From Pseudomonas sp. FP1742 (GTDB lineage Bacteria; Pseudomonadota; Gammaproteobacteria; Pseudomonadales; Pseudomonadaceae), in contig NZ_CP117460.1 in the NCBI RefSeq assembly GCF_030687145.1, forward strand, positions 6,262,001-6,326,000: a stretch of DNA of 64,000 nt, written 5' to 3'. Shown in pieces: positions 47,934 through 58,539 of the stretch (its first letter is position 1; each line of letters begins with the position of its first letter). The notes beneath the pieces were generated by a model. The model saw only the letters and a list, made by a program, of their open reading frames with translations, had not been told where the DNA came from and did no database searches. A program made the translations under genes and the position numbers.

Positions 47934-49043
47934 TTATTTACCGGATTTGATCTTGGTCCAGCTGCGGGTCAGCTCACGCTGGGTAGCGGCTGGCAAATCA
48001 GCGATCGCATACAGCTTGGCCTGTACTTCTGGAGTCGGATAGATGCCCGGATCCGAGGTGATTTCCTTGCTCACATACTGGGTGGCTTCCGCATTACCGT
48101 TAGGGAAACGCACGGCGTTGGTAATGTCAGCCATTACTTTCGGTTGCAGCAGGTAGTTCATGAACTTGTAGGCCCCCTCGACGTTTTCCGCATCCTTGGG
48201 GATTGCGACCATGTCGTAGAAGCTGCCAGCACCTTCTTTTGGAATGGCGTAGCTGACTTTCACCTTGTCACCGGCTTCGGCAGCGCGGGACTTGGCTTGC
48301 TGAACGTCACCCGAATAACCGACGGCTACGCAGATGTTGCCGTTGGCCAGGTCCGAGATGTACTTCGAGGAGTGGAAGTAGGTAATCGAAGGACGAATCT
48401 TGAGGAACAGTTCCTCGGCTTTCTTGATGTCTTCTTTCTTCTGACTGTCGGTTGGCAGACCCAGGTAATGCAGGGCGACCGGCAGCATTTCGGTAGGCGA
48501 ATCCAGGAAGCTCACACCGCAGCTCTTGAGCTTGGCGATGTTCTCGGGCTTGAACAGGGTGTCCCAGGAGTCGATCGTATCGACGCCCAGCGCTGCCTTG
48601 ACCTTCGCAGGGTTGTAACCGATACCGATCGAACCCCACATGTAAGGAAATGCGTGTTTGTTGTCCGGGTCGCTGACGGAAACCGCTTTAAGCAGCGATT
48701 TGTTCAGGTTGCCGTAGTTGGACAGCTTGGACTTGTCCAGCTCCCGGTAAACCCCGGCCTTGATTTGCTTGGCGAGGAAGTTGTTCGACGGCACGACGAT
48801 GTCGTAGCCGGACTTACCCGCCAGCAACTTGGCCTCCAGGGTCTCGTTGCTGTCGAAAACGTCGTACACCACCTTGATCCCGGACTCTTTCTCGAAGTTC
48901 GCGATGGTGTCCGGTGCGATGTAATCGGACCAGTTGTACACGTGCAGCACTTTGTCGTCAGCCTGAACGGCGCCCGCCATCACGCCCATCAGGGACATGG
49001 CGAGGAGGGTCTTGCCAGCTATCTTCATACCTAATGCCTTCAT
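47934..49043 (-). CDS. spuD: Putrescine-preferring binding protein SpuD
   Basis: The 369-residue precursor has a signal peptide (cleaved near residue 28) and the same fold as SpuE with about the same motif order ([37 protein letters not shown]). The equivalent of SpuE Trp271 is Phe275 (GAGSFYDM), as expected for the putrescine-type protein. The ATG at 49043 is chosen for the GGAG eight bases upstream; an ATG five codons later (49028) is possible. It follows spuC after a 168-bp gap that holds alternative hairpins. Confidence 0.9.
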   Translation of the reverse strand: MKALGMKIAGKTLLAMSLMGVMAGAVQADDKVLHVYNWSDYIAPDTIANFEKESGIKVVYDVFDSNETLEAKLLAGKSGYDIVVPSNNFLAKQIKAGVYRELDKSKLSNYGNLNKSLLKAVSVSDPDNKHAFPYMWGSIGIGYNPAKVKAALGVDTIDSWDTLFKPENIAKLKSCGVSFLDSPTEMLPVALHYLGLPTDSQKKEDIKKAEELFLKIRPSITYFHSSKYISDLANGNICVAVGYSGDVQQAKSRAAEAGDKVKVSYAIPKEGAGSFYDMVAIPKDAENVEGAYKFMNYLLQPKVMADITNAVRFPNGNAEATQYVSKEITSDPGIYPTPEVQAKLYAIADLPAATQRELTRSWTKIKSGK

Positions 49044-49162
49044 GGGTAATGCTCCAATTTTTCTTTTTTAACCACGTGCTCAGCGGCCAGTCACAGGGCA
49101 TCCGAACAACCGTTAGTCTGGCAAGATCCAAGGCAGGCTTTCAAGGAAAGCCCCATCCTTTG

Positions 49163-49197
49163 TTTGCACTGGGCGAGGTGCAAACTTCGCACCTCGC
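49163..49197 (-). other. Two mutually exclusive hairpins in the spuC-spuD gap
   Basis: On the transcript, GCGAGGTGC pairs with GCACCTCGC (arms at plus-strand 49197-49189 and 49181-49173). The overlapping TTTGCAC/GTGCAAA pair (49184-49178 and 49169-49163) cannot form at the same time, because both use the central GCACC region. No T run follows either. This fits an mRNA processing or attenuation element, or simply a stabilising hairpin. Confidence 0.55.
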
Positions 49198-49211
49198 TCA
49201 GAGCCTAGCAC

Positions 49212-50576
49212 TTAGCCCTGCAACGCACTCAGGGTCAGGTCCAGGCACTTGCGCGCCTTGGTCACCAACTCGTCGATTTCAGCCGGTGTAATCACCAGAG
49301 GCGGAGCAATGATCATGGTGTCGCCGACGGCACGCATGATCAGGCCGTTGTCGAAGCAGAACTGCCGGCAGATCATGCCGACGCCCTTGCCTTCGTAACG
49401 TTTGCGAGTGGCTTTGTCCTGAACCAGTTCGATAGCCCCCAACAGACCGACCCCACGCACTTCCCCCACCAACGGGTGATCGTTCAGTTCCCGCAGACGC
49501 TTCTGCAAATAAGGTGCCGTTTCTGCCCGCACGTGCTCGACAATTTTTTCATCGCGCAGGATGCGGATGTTTTCCAGCGCCACCGCAGCGGCCACCGGGT
49601 GCCCGGAATAGGTGAAACCGTGGTTGAAATCACCGCCTTCGTTGAGCACCTCGACCACATCGTCGTGCACGATCAGGCCTCCCATCGGGATGTAGCCGGA
49701 TGTCAGGCCTTTGGCGATGGTCATCATGTGGGGCTTGAGGTCGTAGAAATCGGTGCCGAACCACTCGCCGGTACGGCCGAAACCGCAGATCACCTCGTCG
49801 GCCACGAACAGAATGTCGTACTTGGCGAGGATTTCCTTGATGCGCGGCCAGTAGCTGTCTGGCGGAATGATCACGCCGCCGGCGCCCTGGATCGGTTCGG
49901 CAATAAAGGCACCGACGTTGTCGACGCCGATTTCCAGAATCTTCTCTTCCAGCTGATTGGCCGCCCAGATACCGAACTCTTGCGGCGTCATGTCACCACC
50001 TTCGCCAAACCAGTACGGCTGGGCGATGTGGACGATGCCCGGGATCGGCAAATCGCCCTGTTCGTGCATGTACGTCATGCCACCCAGGCTCGCGCCGGCC
50101 ACGGTGGAGCCGTGATAGCCATTCTTGCGGCTGATGATGACTTTCTTCTTCGGCTGGCCCTTGATCGCCCAGTAGTGGCGAACCATCCGCAGCATGGTGT
50201 CGTTGCCTTCGGAGCCGGAACCGGTGAAGAACACATGATTCATGCCTTCAGGCGCGATTTCAGCGATGACCTTGGCCAGCTCCAGCACCGGCGGGTGAGC
50301 CGTCTGGAAGAACAGGTTGTAATAAGGCAGTTCACGCATCTGTTTGCTGGCGGCATCGGCCAGCTCATCGCGACCGTAGCCGATCGCGACACACCACAGG
50401 CCGGCCATGCCATCGAGGATCTTGTTGCCTTCGCTGTCCCACAGGTAAACGCCCTTGGCATGGGTGATGATCCGCGGGCCTTTCTCTTTCAGCTGCTTGA
50501 AGTCGCTGAACGGGGCCAGGTGGTGATCGCTGCTCAGGGTTTGCCACTCACGGGTTTGCGGGTTGTTACTGGTCAT
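49212..50576 (-). CDS. spuC: Putrescine-pyruvate aminotransferase SpuC
   Basis: The 454-residue PLP enzyme is a class III aminotransferase. Its motifs include [35 protein letters not shown] with the PLP-contacting Asp, and the lysine in [18 protein letters not shown]. It transfers the amino group of putrescine (and other diamines) to pyruvate. The ATG at 50576 has AAGGAGAATTCGC upstream; an apparent longer frame is antisense. It lies 32 bp after spuB. Confidence 0.92.
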   Translation of the reverse strand: MTSNNPQTREWQTLSSDHHLAPFSDFKQLKEKGPRIITHAKGVYLWDSEGNKILDGMAGLWCVAIGYGRDELADAASKQMRELPYYNLFFQTAHPPVLELAKVIAEIAPEGMNHVFFTGSGSEGNDTMLRMVRHYWAIKGQPKKKVIISRKNGYHGSTVAGASLGGMTYMHEQGDLPIPGIVHIAQPYWFGEGGDMTPQEFGIWAANQLEEKILEIGVDNVGAFIAEPIQGAGGVIIPPDSYWPRIKEILAKYDILFVADEVICGFGRTGEWFGTDFYDLKPHMMTIAKGLTSGYIPMGGLIVHDDVVEVLNEGGDFNHGFTYSGHPVAAAVALENIRILRDEKIVEHVRAETAPYLQKRLRELNDHPLVGEVRGVGLLGAIELVQDKATRKRYEGKGVGMICRQFCFDNGLIMRAVGDTMIIAPPLVITPAEIDELVTKARKCLDLTLSALQG

Positions 50577-50608
50577 GCGAATTCTCCTTGGATTCCAGTG
50601 ACGGCGTA

Positions 50609-51967
50609 TCAGACGGCGAAGAGCAGGAACTCCCGCTCCCACGAACTGATCACGCGCTTGAAGTTTTCATGCTCGGCCCGCTTGACCGCGACGTAACCCG
50701 TGATGAATTTCTTGCCCAGGTACTTTTCGATGGTCTTGCTGTTTTCCATGCGATCCAGAGCGTCTTCGATGGTCAACGGCAGGCGCAGGTTGCGCCGTTC
50801 GTACCCACGCCCCACCACCGGGGCACTCGGGTTATGCCCTTCGAGCATGCCGATAAGGCCGCACAACAGACTGGCGGCGATGGCCAGGTAGGGGTTGGCG
50901 TCGGCACCCGGCAGACGGTTTTCCACCCGACGGTTCTGCGGCCCGGCATCCGGAACCCGCAGGCCCACAGTGCGGTTCTCTTCGCCCCACTCCACGTTCA
51001 CCGGTGCCGAGGTATCCGGCAGGAAGCGGCGGAACGAATTGACGTTGGGCGCGAACAGCGGCAGCAATTCAGGGATAAATTTCTGCAAACCGCCGATGTG
51101 ATTGAGGAACAGCTGGCTCATGGTCCCGTCTTCATTGGAGAAGACGTTTTTGCCGGTCTCGATGTCGATGATGCTCTGGTGCAAGTGCATGGCACTGCCC
51201 GGCTCGCCGGTCATGGGTTTGGCCATGAAGGTCGCCGCCACATTGTGCTTGAGCGCGGCTTCACGCATGGTGCGCTTGAACACCAGAATCTGGTCGGCCA
51301 GGGACAGGGCATCGCCATGACGGAAGTTGATTTCCATCTGCGCGGTGCCGTCCTCGTGGATCAGCGTGTCGAGGTCCAGCTCCTGCAGCTCGCACCAGTC
51401 GTAGACGTCTTCGAACAACGGGTCGAATTCGTTCGCCGCTTCAATGGAGAACGACTGGCGACCGGTTTCCGGACGACCGGAACGGCCAATCGGCGGTTGC
51501 AACGGGTAGTCCGGGTCGTCACTGCGCTTGGTGAGGTAGAACTCCATTTCCGGCGCCACGATCGGCTGCCAGCCGTGGTCGGCGTAGAGTTTCAGTACCT
51601 TCTTGAGCACGTTGCGCGGCGACAGCTCGATCGGGTTGCCCTGCTTGTCGTAGGTGTCGTGGATCACTTGGGCGGTGGGCTCGATGGCCCAGGGCACCAG
51701 GAACACCGCGTTCTGGTCGGGGCGGCAGATCATGTCGATGTCGGCCGGGTCGAGCAGTTCGTAATAGATGTCGTCTTCGACATAGTCGCCGGTCACGGTC
51801 TGCAACAGAACGCTCTCGGGCAGGCGCATGCCTTTTTCGGCGATGAACTTGTTGGTCGGCGAGATCTTGCCCCGGGTGATACCGGTCAGGTCGCCAATCA
51901 TGCATTCGACTTCTGTGATCTTGTGGTCTTTCAACCAATCGGTGAGCTGGTCGAGGTTGTTACTCAT
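50609..51967 (-). CDS. spuB: Gamma-glutamylpolyamine synthetase SpuB
   Basis: The 452-residue protein is a glutamine-synthetase-fold ligase. N-terminal beta-grasp residues and the catalytic domain motifs [34 protein letters not shown] and [12 protein letters not shown] are present. It is of the PuuA/GlnA3 type, which gamma-glutamylates putrescine or other polyamines rather than ammonia. It is the second gene of the operon, 38 bp after spuA. Substrate choice among polyamines cannot be read here. Confidence 0.9.
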   Translation of the reverse strand: MSNNLDQLTDWLKDHKITEVECMIGDLTGITRGKISPTNKFIAEKGMRLPESVLLQTVTGDYVEDDIYYELLDPADIDMICRPDQNAVFLVPWAIEPTAQVIHDTYDKQGNPIELSPRNVLKKVLKLYADHGWQPIVAPEMEFYLTKRSDDPDYPLQPPIGRSGRPETGRQSFSIEAANEFDPLFEDVYDWCELQELDLDTLIHEDGTAQMEINFRHGDALSLADQILVFKRTMREAALKHNVAATFMAKPMTGEPGSAMHLHQSIIDIETGKNVFSNEDGTMSQLFLNHIGGLQKFIPELLPLFAPNVNSFRRFLPDTSAPVNVEWGEENRTVGLRVPDAGPQNRRVENRLPGADANPYLAIAASLLCGLIGMLEGHNPSAPVVGRGYERRNLRLPLTIEDALDRMENSKTIEKYLGKKFITGYVAVKRAEHENFKRVISSWEREFLLFAV

Positions 51968-52005
51968 AAATGCCTCTTAGGCTTGAGTTTCCTGACTTTT
52001 ATAAG

Positions 52006-52782
52006 TCAGGCGTTGTTTGACGCATCGGCGTCGCGTTGTAATGCGTGCTTGCGGCAGGCATCGCCAAATGCCTGGAAAATCGCAAGGTAGTCCGGATTCA
52101 AGCTTACCTGCCATTCGGGATGCCATTGCACGCCCAAAGCAAAAGCCTTGCTTTCGATCACCGAGACGGCTTCGATCAACCCGTCGGGCGCCACGGCTTC
52201 CACGCGAAGGCCCGGCGCCAGCCGCTCGACGCCCTGACCATGAATCGAGTTGACTTGAATGTCGCTCGCCAGGCCCAGCCCCGCAAGTACACCACCCGGC
52301 TGGACGTGCACCGGGTGACTGGGGGCGTACTGCCCTTCGAGCGGCAGGCTGTCGTCTTCACGGTGGTCCATGAAGGGACCGGCCTCGTGGACCTTCTGAT
52401 GCAGGCTGCCACCGAACGCCACATTCATTTCCTGGAAGCCGCGGCAGATACCGAGCACGGGAACGCCGGCCTCGACAGCGGCGCGGATCAGCGGGAGAGT
52501 GGTGGCATCGCGTGCAGAATCATGAGCAGTACCTGGCGCGCTGGCCGGGCCGCTATAGTGAAACGGTTCTATATTAGAAGGAGAGCCTGTAAAGAGAATG
52601 CCGTCCAGAGCGTCCAGAATATCGGACGGCGCCAGTCGATCCGCCAGGGATGGAAGAATCAACGGCAGGCCCTTGGCAGCTGAAGCCACGGCGCGTACGT
52701 ATTTGTCGCCACTGATGTGATAAGCATGCAGACCGATCTGCTTTGAGCAGGCGGTGACGCCGATTAACGGCAGGCGAGACAT
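52006..52782 (-). CDS. spuA: Gamma-glutamyl-GABA hydrolase family amidase SpuA (PuuD type)
   Basis: The 258-residue class I glutamine amidotransferase-like peptidase C26 has the nucleophile Cys in PVLGICRGFQEMNV (near residue 113) and the His-x-Glu pair in LGVQWHPEWQ near the end. It hydrolyses the gamma-glutamyl bond of pathway intermediates, releasing glutamate. It heads the spuABCDEFGH operon and is divergent from spuI over 278 bp. Confidence 0.9.
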   Translation of the reverse strand: MSRLPLIGVTACSKQIGLHAYHISGDKYVRAVASAAKGLPLILPSLADRLAPSDILDALDGILFTGSPSNIEPFHYSGPASAPGTAHDSARDATTLPLIRAAVEAGVPVLGICRGFQEMNVAFGGSLHQKVHEAGPFMDHREDDSLPLEGQYAPSHPVHVQPGGVLAGLGLASDIQVNSIHGQGVERLAPGLRVEAVAPDGLIEAVSVIESKAFALGVQWHPEWQVSLNPDYLAIFQAFGDACRKHALQRDADASNNA

Positions 52783-53060
52783 GAAGCACCCCGGTATTAT
52801 TGCTGTTATGGGTTTGAATCGAGCTTAGCCTTGTTCATTTTTTTACACAACACCCCCGTAAAAAATACAACACGGCCCGCTCAAGCCCGCGGGCGCCAAG
52901 ACGTCAGAAGGCAAAAAAACGCCCCAAAGTGCCTCAAAAAAGCCCTGCTGGCGCTTTTTTAGGGCAAAAAAGGCCTTACTTGACTTCGGCATGCCGTTCG
53001 GGTTGACTGGAATCCGAAAAGATCAATGATTGATATTTTTAACAACAAAGGTGTTGCATC
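52783..53060. promoter_or_regulatory. Divergent spuA/spuI control region
   Basis: This 278-bp AT-rich region holds direct repeats ACAACAC at 52847-52853 and 52867-52873, exactly 20 bp (about two helical turns) apart, near the presumed spuA promoter. It also has a hairpin with arms AAAAAAGC (52936-52943) and GCTTTTTT (52953-52960), and an overlapping GCCCT/AGGGC pair (52942-52946 and 52961-52965). These are candidate binding and attenuation sites for polyamine control; none is proven. Confidence 0.5.
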
Positions 53061-54437
53061 ATGTCGGTACCCCCGCGTGCCGTTCAGCTTAACGAAGCGA
53101 ACGCGTTCCTTAAGGAACATCCTGAGGTTCTGTACGTTGACCTTCTGATTGCGGATATGAATGGTGTGGTGCGCGGCAAGCGCATCGAACGCACCAGCCT
53201 CCACAAGGTTTACGAGAAAGGCATCAACCTGCCGGCCTCTTTATTTGCTCTGGATATCAATGGCTCGACGGTGGAAAGCACCGGCCTGGGCCTGGACATC
53301 GGCGATGCTGACCGAATCTGTTATCCAATCCCCGACACCCTGTGCAATGAGCCCTGGCAGAAGCGCCCGACTGCGCAACTGTTAATGACCATGCACGAAC
53401 TCGAAGGTGAACCTTTCTTCGCCGACCCGCGCGAAGTCCTGCGTCAAGTGGTGACCAAGTTCGATGAGATGGGCCTGACCATCTGCGCCGCGTTCGAACT
53501 GGAGTTCTACCTGATCGACCAGGAAAACGTGAACGGTCGCCCGCAACCGCCGCGCTCGCCGATCTCCGGCAAACGTCCGCACTCGACCCAGGTCTACCTG
53601 ATCGACGATCTGGACGAATATGTCGACTGCCTCCAGGACATTCTGGAAGGCGCGAAAGAGCAAGGCATCCCTGCCGACGCGATCGTCAAGGAAAGCGCCC
53701 CGGCGCAGTTCGAAGTGAACCTGCACCACGTGGCCGACCCTATAAAGGCCTGCGACTACGCGGTCCTGCTCAAGCGTCTGATCAAAAACATCGCCTACGA
53801 CCATGAGATGGACACCACCTTCATGGCCAAGCCTTATCCAGGCCAGGCGGGTAATGGTCTGCACGTCCACATCTCGATCCTGGATAAAGACGGCAAAAAC
53901 ATTTTTGCCAGCGAGGATCCCGAGCAGAACGCCGCACTGCGTCACGCGATCGGCGGTGTGCTCGAGACCCTACCGGCGCAGATGGCTTTCCTTTGCCCGA
54001 ACGTCAACTCCTACCGGCGTTTCGGCGCACAGTTCTACGTGCCGAACTCGCCGTGCTGGGGCCTGGATAACCGCACCGTGGCGATCCGCGTACCGACCGG
54101 TTCCTCCGATGCCGTGCGCATTGAACACCGTGTAGCCGGCGCCGATGCCAACCCGTACCTGCTGATGGCCTCGGTCCTGGCCGGCGTGCACCACGGCCTG
54201 GTCAACAAGATCGAGCCGGGCGCGCCCGTGGAAGGCAACAGCTACGAGCAGAACGAGCAAAGCCTGCCGAACAACCTGCGCGATGCATTGCGCGAGCTGG
54301 ACGACAGCGAAGTCATGGCCAAGTACATCGATCCGAAATACATCGATATCTTTGTCGCCTGTAAAGAGAGCGAGCTGGAGGAGTTCGAACACTCCATCTC
54401 CGACCTCGAGTACAACTGGTACCTGCATACCGTGTAA
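53061..54437 (+). CDS. spuI: Gamma-glutamylpolyamine synthetase-type ligase SpuI
   Basis: The 458-residue glutamine-synthetase-fold protein is about the same length as SpuB and has AAFELEFYL, FEVNLHHV, FMAKPYPGQAGNGLHVHIS and [14 protein letters not shown]. It probably glutamylates a different polyamine or intermediate from SpuB. The ATG at 53061 starts MSVPPRAVQLNEANAFLKEH. It is divergent from the spuA operon and followed by a strong terminator. The name spuI rests on its position and homology. Confidence 0.88.
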   Translation: MSVPPRAVQLNEANAFLKEHPEVLYVDLLIADMNGVVRGKRIERTSLHKVYEKGINLPASLFALDINGSTVESTGLGLDIGDADRICYPIPDTLCNEPWQKRPTAQLLMTMHELEGEPFFADPREVLRQVVTKFDEMGLTICAAFELEFYLIDQENVNGRPQPPRSPISGKRPHSTQVYLIDDLDEYVDCLQDILEGAKEQGIPADAIVKESAPAQFEVNLHHVADPIKACDYAVLLKRLIKNIAYDHEMDTTFMAKPYPGQAGNGLHVHISILDKDGKNIFASEDPEQNAALRHAIGGVLETLPAQMAFLCPNVNSYRRFGAQFYVPNSPCWGLDNRTVAIRVPTGSSDAVRIEHRVAGADANPYLLMASVLAGVHHGLVNKIEPGAPVEGNSYEQNEQSLPNNLRDALRELDDSEVMAKYIDPKYIDIFVACKESELEEFEHSISDLEYNWYLHTV

Positions 54438-54454
54438 GCGGTTGCCGTAAAAAC

Positions 54455-54489
54455 AACGCCGCCGGCCTCACAGCCTGCGGCGTTTTTTT
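54455..54489 (+). terminator. Terminator of spuI
   Basis: Arms AACGCCGC (54455-54462) and GCGGCGTT (54477-54484) followed by a run of seven T residues, 17 bases past the stop codon. Confidence 0.92.
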
Positions 54490-54521
54490 ACGAGTTCATT
54501 CCGTTGGACCGAGGTGCCTGC

Positions 54522-54616
54522 TTCGCGAGCAAGCCCGCTCCCACACTGGATCTTCTGCGAACACAAAATCTGCATTCAACACCGACCCAATGTGGGAGCG
54601 GGCTTGCTCGCGAAGG
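54522..54616. repeat. REPIN
   Basis: Inverted REP pair between spuI and the TetR gene, with full-consensus arms. Confidence 0.9.
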
Positions 54617-54678
54617 CGTCCTGGCAGACAACATCAAACCCTGCTCGTACAATGCCCGCTGCCCTGCAGGAGACTCCA

Positions 54679-55317
54679 ATGACGCGCACCGCCACCATTC
54701 GCAAACCCCGCGCCCGCAGCCAGGCCCGGATCGATTCGATACTCGATGCCGCCCGCACGCTGCTGGCCGCCGAGGGCGTGGCCAGTCTGTCGATCTACAG
54801 CGTCGCCGAACGCGCCGAGATCCCGCCCTCCTCCGTCTACCACTTTTTCGCCAGCGTCCCGGCCCTGCTCGAAGCCCTGACCGCCGACGTCCACGCCGCG
54901 TTCCGTGCCTGCCTGCAAGCGCCCATCGACCACAATGCCCTGAGCGGTTGGCGCGACCTGTCGCGACTGGTGGAACAACGCATGCTCGACATCTACGACG
55001 AAGACGCCGCCGCCCGCCAGTTGATCCTCGCCCAGCACGGCCTGACCGAAGTCACCCAGGCTGACCGCCAGCACGACATCGAGCTCGGCGACCTGATGCA
55101 CAAACTGTTCGACCATCACTTCGAGCTGCCAAGGCTGCCGACAGACGTCGATGTGTTTGCCCTGGCCATGGAACTGGGGGATCGGGTGTATGCGCGCTCG
55201 GTGCAGCAACATGGGCAGATCACGCCGCGCATGGCTGAAGAAGGGATGCGGGTGTTTGATGCCTACCTCGGGCTGTATTTGCCGCCGTACCTGCCCAAGC
55301 GAACTGTTCCAGCCTGA
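54679..55317 (+). CDS. TetR-family transcriptional regulator
   Basis: The 212-residue protein has a TetR helix-turn-helix (ASLSIYSVAERAEIPPSSVYHFFASVPALLEAL, near residues 35-67) and a variable effector domain with LILAQHGLTEV. The ATG at 54679 is set by a CAGGAG site seven bases upstream; the longer open frame is translated REPIN. It could control spuI, but a REPIN and terminator separate them. The regulated target is unknown. Confidence 0.82.
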   Translation: MTRTATIRKPRARSQARIDSILDAARTLLAAEGVASLSIYSVAERAEIPPSSVYHFFASVPALLEALTADVHAAFRACLQAPIDHNALSGWRDLSRLVEQRMLDIYDEDAAARQLILAQHGLTEVTQADRQHDIELGDLMHKLFDHHFELPRLPTDVDVFALAMELGDRVYARSVQQHGQITPRMAEEGMRVFDAYLGLYLPPYLPKRTVPA

Positions 55318-55343
55318 TATCCTCGCTTGCTTTCACTGGCCCC

Positions 55344-55437
55344 TTCGCGAGCAAGCCCGCTCCCACAGTGGATTTCTGTCGTACACAGAATCTGTTGCCC
55401 TGAAGATCAAATGTGGGAGCGGGCTTGCTCGCGAAGG
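55344..55437. repeat. REPIN
   Basis: Inverted REP pair between the TetR gene and the ssu operon; arms intact. Confidence 0.9.
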
Positions 55438-55470
55438 CCGCGCTGCCGAAAGCACTGATTCACACGCATA

Positions 55471-55503
55471 AAAAACCCCGAAGGACTCAAACCCTCCGGG
55501 GTT
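55471..55503 (-). terminator. Terminator of the ssu operon
   Basis: On the minus strand, AACCCCG...CGGGGTT arms (55503-55497 and 55480-55474) are followed by a T run, 17 bases past the ssuF stop. Confidence 0.88.
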
Positions 55504-55520
55504 GTGGGTAATGCACGCGC

Positions 55521-55736
55521 TTACAACTTGGCGATCGACACCTCGGTGGATTTCACAAACGCGATCACTTCGCTGCCGACCACCAGTTCCAGCTCCTTCA
55601 CCGAACGCGTGGTAATCACCGAAGTGACGATGCCGGAAGCGGTCTGAACGTCGATTTCCGACAATACGTCGCCGAGTACGATTTCCTTGATCGAGCCTTT
55701 GAACTGGTTACGAACGTTGATGGCTTTGATTGTCAT
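55521..55736 (-). CDS. ssuF: Molbindin-type protein SsuF
   Basis: The 71-residue protein is a single Mop/TOBE domain (MTIKAINVRNQFKGSIKEIVLG...SVKELELVVGSEVIAFVKSTEVSIAKL), a fold that binds oxyanions such as molybdate. It closes the ssuEADCBF operon, as in Pseudomonas putida S-313, where ssuF was described as needed for sulfonate use. It lies 34 bp after ssuB. What it binds here is unknown. Confidence 0.88.
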   Translation of the reverse strand: MTIKAINVRNQFKGSIKEIVLGDVLSEIDVQTASGIVTSVITTRSVKELELVVGSEVIAFVKSTEVSIAKL

Positions 55737-55770
55737 GATGTTGATTCCTGTCGTTGGATGAATCTTTAAG

Positions 55771-56577
55771 TTATTGAGCCCAACGCAATTGCGTGGGCAA
55801 GGGTGAAACAGGTTCCGGTTCCGGCGGTTGGCCGGGTAGCGACAGCACGCGGGTGAGCACTTCGGTTTCCAGCGTCGCCAGCCGATGGGAGCCACGGGCC
55901 CGAGGGCGCGGCAGTTCCACCGCCAGGTCGAGGCCGACTTCGCCCTCTTCGATCAGGATCACCCGATCGGCAATCGCCACCGCTTCGCTGACGTCGTGGG
56001 TCACCAGCAACACGGTGAAGCCATGTTGTTGCCAGAGCCGTTCGATCAGTTGTTGCATCTCGATTCGGGTCAGGGCATCCAGTGCGCCCAAGGGTTCATC
56101 GAGTAACAGCAGGCGCGGTTGATGGATCAGTGCGCGAGCCAGGGCCACACGCTGCTTCTGCCCGCCGGACAAAGCGGCCGGCCATTCGTTGGCGCGATCC
56201 GCCAGGCCAACCGCCTCAAGGGCTTCCAATGCTTGCGGGCGCCAGTTGCCCTCGAGCCCGAGACCCACGTTGTCGATGACCTTTTTCCATGGCAGCAACC
56301 GTGCTTCCTGGAACATCAGCCGGGTGTCTTCCCGGGCATCACTCAGCGGTGCGGGACCGGCGAGCAACTCGCCAGCCGTGGGTTTGTCCAGACCGGCGAG
56401 CAAGCGCAGCAAGGTGCTTTTACCGCAGCCGCTACGCCCGACCACCGCCACAAACTGCCCGGCCGGAATGTGCAGGTCGATTTCACGCAGCACTTGCCGC
56501 GAACCGAAGGTCTTTTGCAGCTTGCGCACTGCCAGTGGAATTCCGCGCAGCAGGCGTGGAGGTTGTTGAGCCGTCAT
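55771..56577 (-). CDS. ssuB: Sulfonate ABC transporter ATPase SsuB
   Basis: The 268-residue ATPase has Walker [10 protein letters not shown] near residues 47-55, the Q-loop [11 protein letters not shown], signature [15 protein letters not shown] and Walker B LLLLDEP. A Pro-rich tail of about 40 residues ends it. The start at 56577 ([10 protein letters not shown]) overlaps the ssuC stop by 4 bases (ATGA), which decides it over an upstream Met. It energises sulfonate uptake with SsuC and SsuA. Confidence 0.93.
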   Translation of the reverse strand: MTAQQPPRLLRGIPLAVRKLQKTFGSRQVLREIDLHIPAGQFVAVVGRSGCGKSTLLRLLAGLDKPTAGELLAGPAPLSDAREDTRLMFQEARLLPWKKVIDNVGLGLEGNWRPQALEALEAVGLADRANEWPAALSGGQKQRVALARALIHQPRLLLLDEPLGALDALTRIEMQQLIERLWQQHGFTVLLVTHDVSEAVAIADRVILIEEGEVGLDLAVELPRPRARGSHRLATLETEVLTRVLSLPGQPPEPEPVSPLPTQLRWAQ

Positions 56578-57356
56578 GCGGCACCTCCCTTGGCAACCTG
56601 ATAGGCCGGATGCCAGCGCAGCCACACGCGTTCAAGTCCACGGGCCGCGAGATCCGCGAGTTTGCCGAGCACGGCATACAAAAGAATCGCCAGCACCACC
56701 ACGTCGGTCTGCAAGAACTCCCGGGCATTCATCGCCAAGTAACCGATGCCGGCGCTGGCGGAGATGGTTTCGGCGACGATCAAGGTCAGCCACATGAAGC
56801 CCAGGGCAAAACGCACACCCACCAGAATCGAAGGCAATGCACCCGGCAGGATCACCTGGCGAAACAGGCTGAAACCGGACAGGCCATAACTGCGGGACAT
56901 TTCCACCAGCGCCGGATCGACGTTGCGAATGCCGTGGTAAGTGTTGAGGTAGATCGGGAACAACGTGCCCAGCGCCACCAGGAAAATCTTCGCCGACTCG
57001 TCGATGCCAAACCACAGGATCACCAGCGGAATCAACGCCAGGTGCGGCACGTTGCGGATCATCTGCACCGAACTGTCGAGCAGGCGTTCGCCCCACGTCG
57101 ACAGACCGGTGATAAAGCCCAGGGCCAGACCAATACCACCGCCGATGGCGAACCCGAGTGCCGCGCGCCAGCCGCTGATCGCCAGGTGACTCCAGATTTC
57201 ACCGCTGCGCACCAGGCTCACACCGGCTTCGATCACCGCGATCGGTGCCGGCAGAATCCGCGTCGACAACCAGCCCGCCGACACCGACAACTGCCATACC
57301 GCCAGCAACAGGATCGGCAATGCCCAGGGCGCGAGGTTGTGGATAGTTTTCTTCAT
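56574..57356 (-). CDS. ssuC: Sulfonate ABC transporter permease SsuC
   Basis: The 260-residue inner-membrane permease has about six helices and the EAA-like loop [26 protein letters not shown]. The ATG at 57356 ([11 protein letters not shown]) is preferred over a GTG two codons earlier because GAGG lies seven bases upstream of it, only one base from the GTG. It lies just after ssuD. Confidence 0.93.
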   Translation of the reverse strand: MKKTIHNLAPWALPILLLAVWQLSVSAGWLSTRILPAPIAVIEAGVSLVRSGEIWSHLAISGWRAALGFAIGGGIGLALGFITGLSTWGERLLDSSVQMIRNVPHLALIPLVILWFGIDESAKIFLVALGTLFPIYLNTYHGIRNVDPALVEMSRSYGLSGFSLFRQVILPGALPSILVGVRFALGFMWLTLIVAETISASAGIGYLAMNAREFLQTDVVVLAILLYAVLGKLADLAARGLERVWLRWHPAYQVAKGGAA

Positions 57357-57365
57357 GGCCACGCC

Positions 57366-58514
57366 TCAGCTCTGGGACGCGGCTTTGGGAAGAATGTCGT
57401 TGGCCACCATCTCGCCGAACGGGCTGACGTAACCGGCGCTTTTCGGCAGCTCCGGACGCTCGATGTCCAGGTGCGGGAACAGCAACTCCGCCACCCGGTA
57501 GGACTCTTCCAGGTGTGGATAACCGGAGAAGATGAACGTATCGATGCCCAGATCGGCGTACTCCTTCACCCGAGCGGCCACTGTCGGACCATCGCCGACC
57601 AGCGCCGTACCGGCCCCGCCGCGCACCAGACCGACACCGGCCCAGAGGTTGGGGCTGACTTCCAGATTGTCGCGGCTGCCGCCGTGCAAGGCCGCCATGC
57701 GTTGCTGACCGACCGAATCGAAACGCGCCAAAGACGCCTGGGCGCGGGCAATGGTGTCATCGTCCAGATGAGAGATCAGTCGATCCGCCGCTTGCCACGC
57801 CTCGGCGTTGGTTTCGCGAACGATTACATGCAGGCGAATGCCGAAGCGCACGGTGCGCCCGAGCTTCGCGGCTTTGGCGCGAACCTGTTCGATTTTCTCG
57901 GCAACGGCGGCCGGCGGTTCGCCCCAGGTCAGGACCATTTCGACCTGCTCTGCCGCCAGGTCTTGCGCCGCTTCCGACGAGCCGCCGAAATACAACGGCG
58001 GACGCGGTTGCTGGATCGGCGGATAGAGCAATTTGGCGCCCTTCACGCTGATGTGCTGACCGTCGTAATCGACGGTTTCGCCTTCCAATACCCGGCGCCA
58101 GATGCGGGTAAATTCCACCGAGGCCTGGTAGCGCTCTTCGTGACTGAGGAACAAGCCATCACCGGCCAGTTCTTCCGGATCGCCACCGGTAACCAGGTTG
58201 AACAGCGCACGACCGCCGGACAGACGATCCAGGGTCGCGGCCTGACGCGCCGCCACCGTCGGGGAAATGATCCCGGGGCGCAGGGCGACGAGGAATTTCA
58301 AACGCTGGGTTACCGGGATCAGCGAGGCGGCCACCAGCCACGAATCTTCGCAGGAGCGACCGGTGGGAATCAGCACCCCGCCGAACCCCAGGCGATCCGC
58401 CGCTTGCGCGACTTGTTGCAGGTAACCGTGGTCGACGGCGCGAGCGCCTTCGGCGGTACCAAGGTAATGGCCGTCGCCGTGGGTAGGCAGGAACCAGAAG
58501 ATATTGAGGCTCAT
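57366..58514 (-). CDS. ssuD: FMNH2-dependent alkanesulfonate monooxygenase SsuD
   Basis: The 382-residue flavin-dependent luciferase-family enzyme cleaves the C-S bond of alkanesulfonates to aldehyde and sulfite. It starts [20 protein letters not shown] and contains [18 protein letters not shown] and [11 protein letters not shown] of the family. Its reduced FMN comes from SsuE. It is the full length of the P. putida enzyme. It lies 25 bp after ssuA. Confidence 0.95.
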   Translation of the reverse strand: MSLNIFWFLPTHGDGHYLGTAEGARAVDHGYLQQVAQAADRLGFGGVLIPTGRSCEDSWLVAASLIPVTQRLKFLVALRPGIISPTVAARQAATLDRLSGGRALFNLVTGGDPEELAGDGLFLSHEERYQASVEFTRIWRRVLEGETVDYDGQHISVKGAKLLYPPIQQPRPPLYFGGSSEAAQDLAAEQVEMVLTWGEPPAAVAEKIEQVRAKAAKLGRTVRFGIRLHVIVRETNAEAWQAADRLISHLDDDTIARAQASLARFDSVGQQRMAALHGGSRDNLEVSPNLWAGVGLVRGGAGTALVGDGPTVAARVKEYADLGIDTFIFSGYPHLEESYRVAELLFPHLDIERPELPKSAGYVSPFGEMVANDILPKAASQS

Positions 58515-58539
58515 GGAGTGGTCTCCTTGGGGAATCGAA

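Noticed and set aside
54514..54678. N-terminal extension of the TetR regulator
   Set aside because: The added residues (ASRASPLPHW...VGAGLLAKA) are translated REPIN; the ATG at 54679 has a proper ribosome site.
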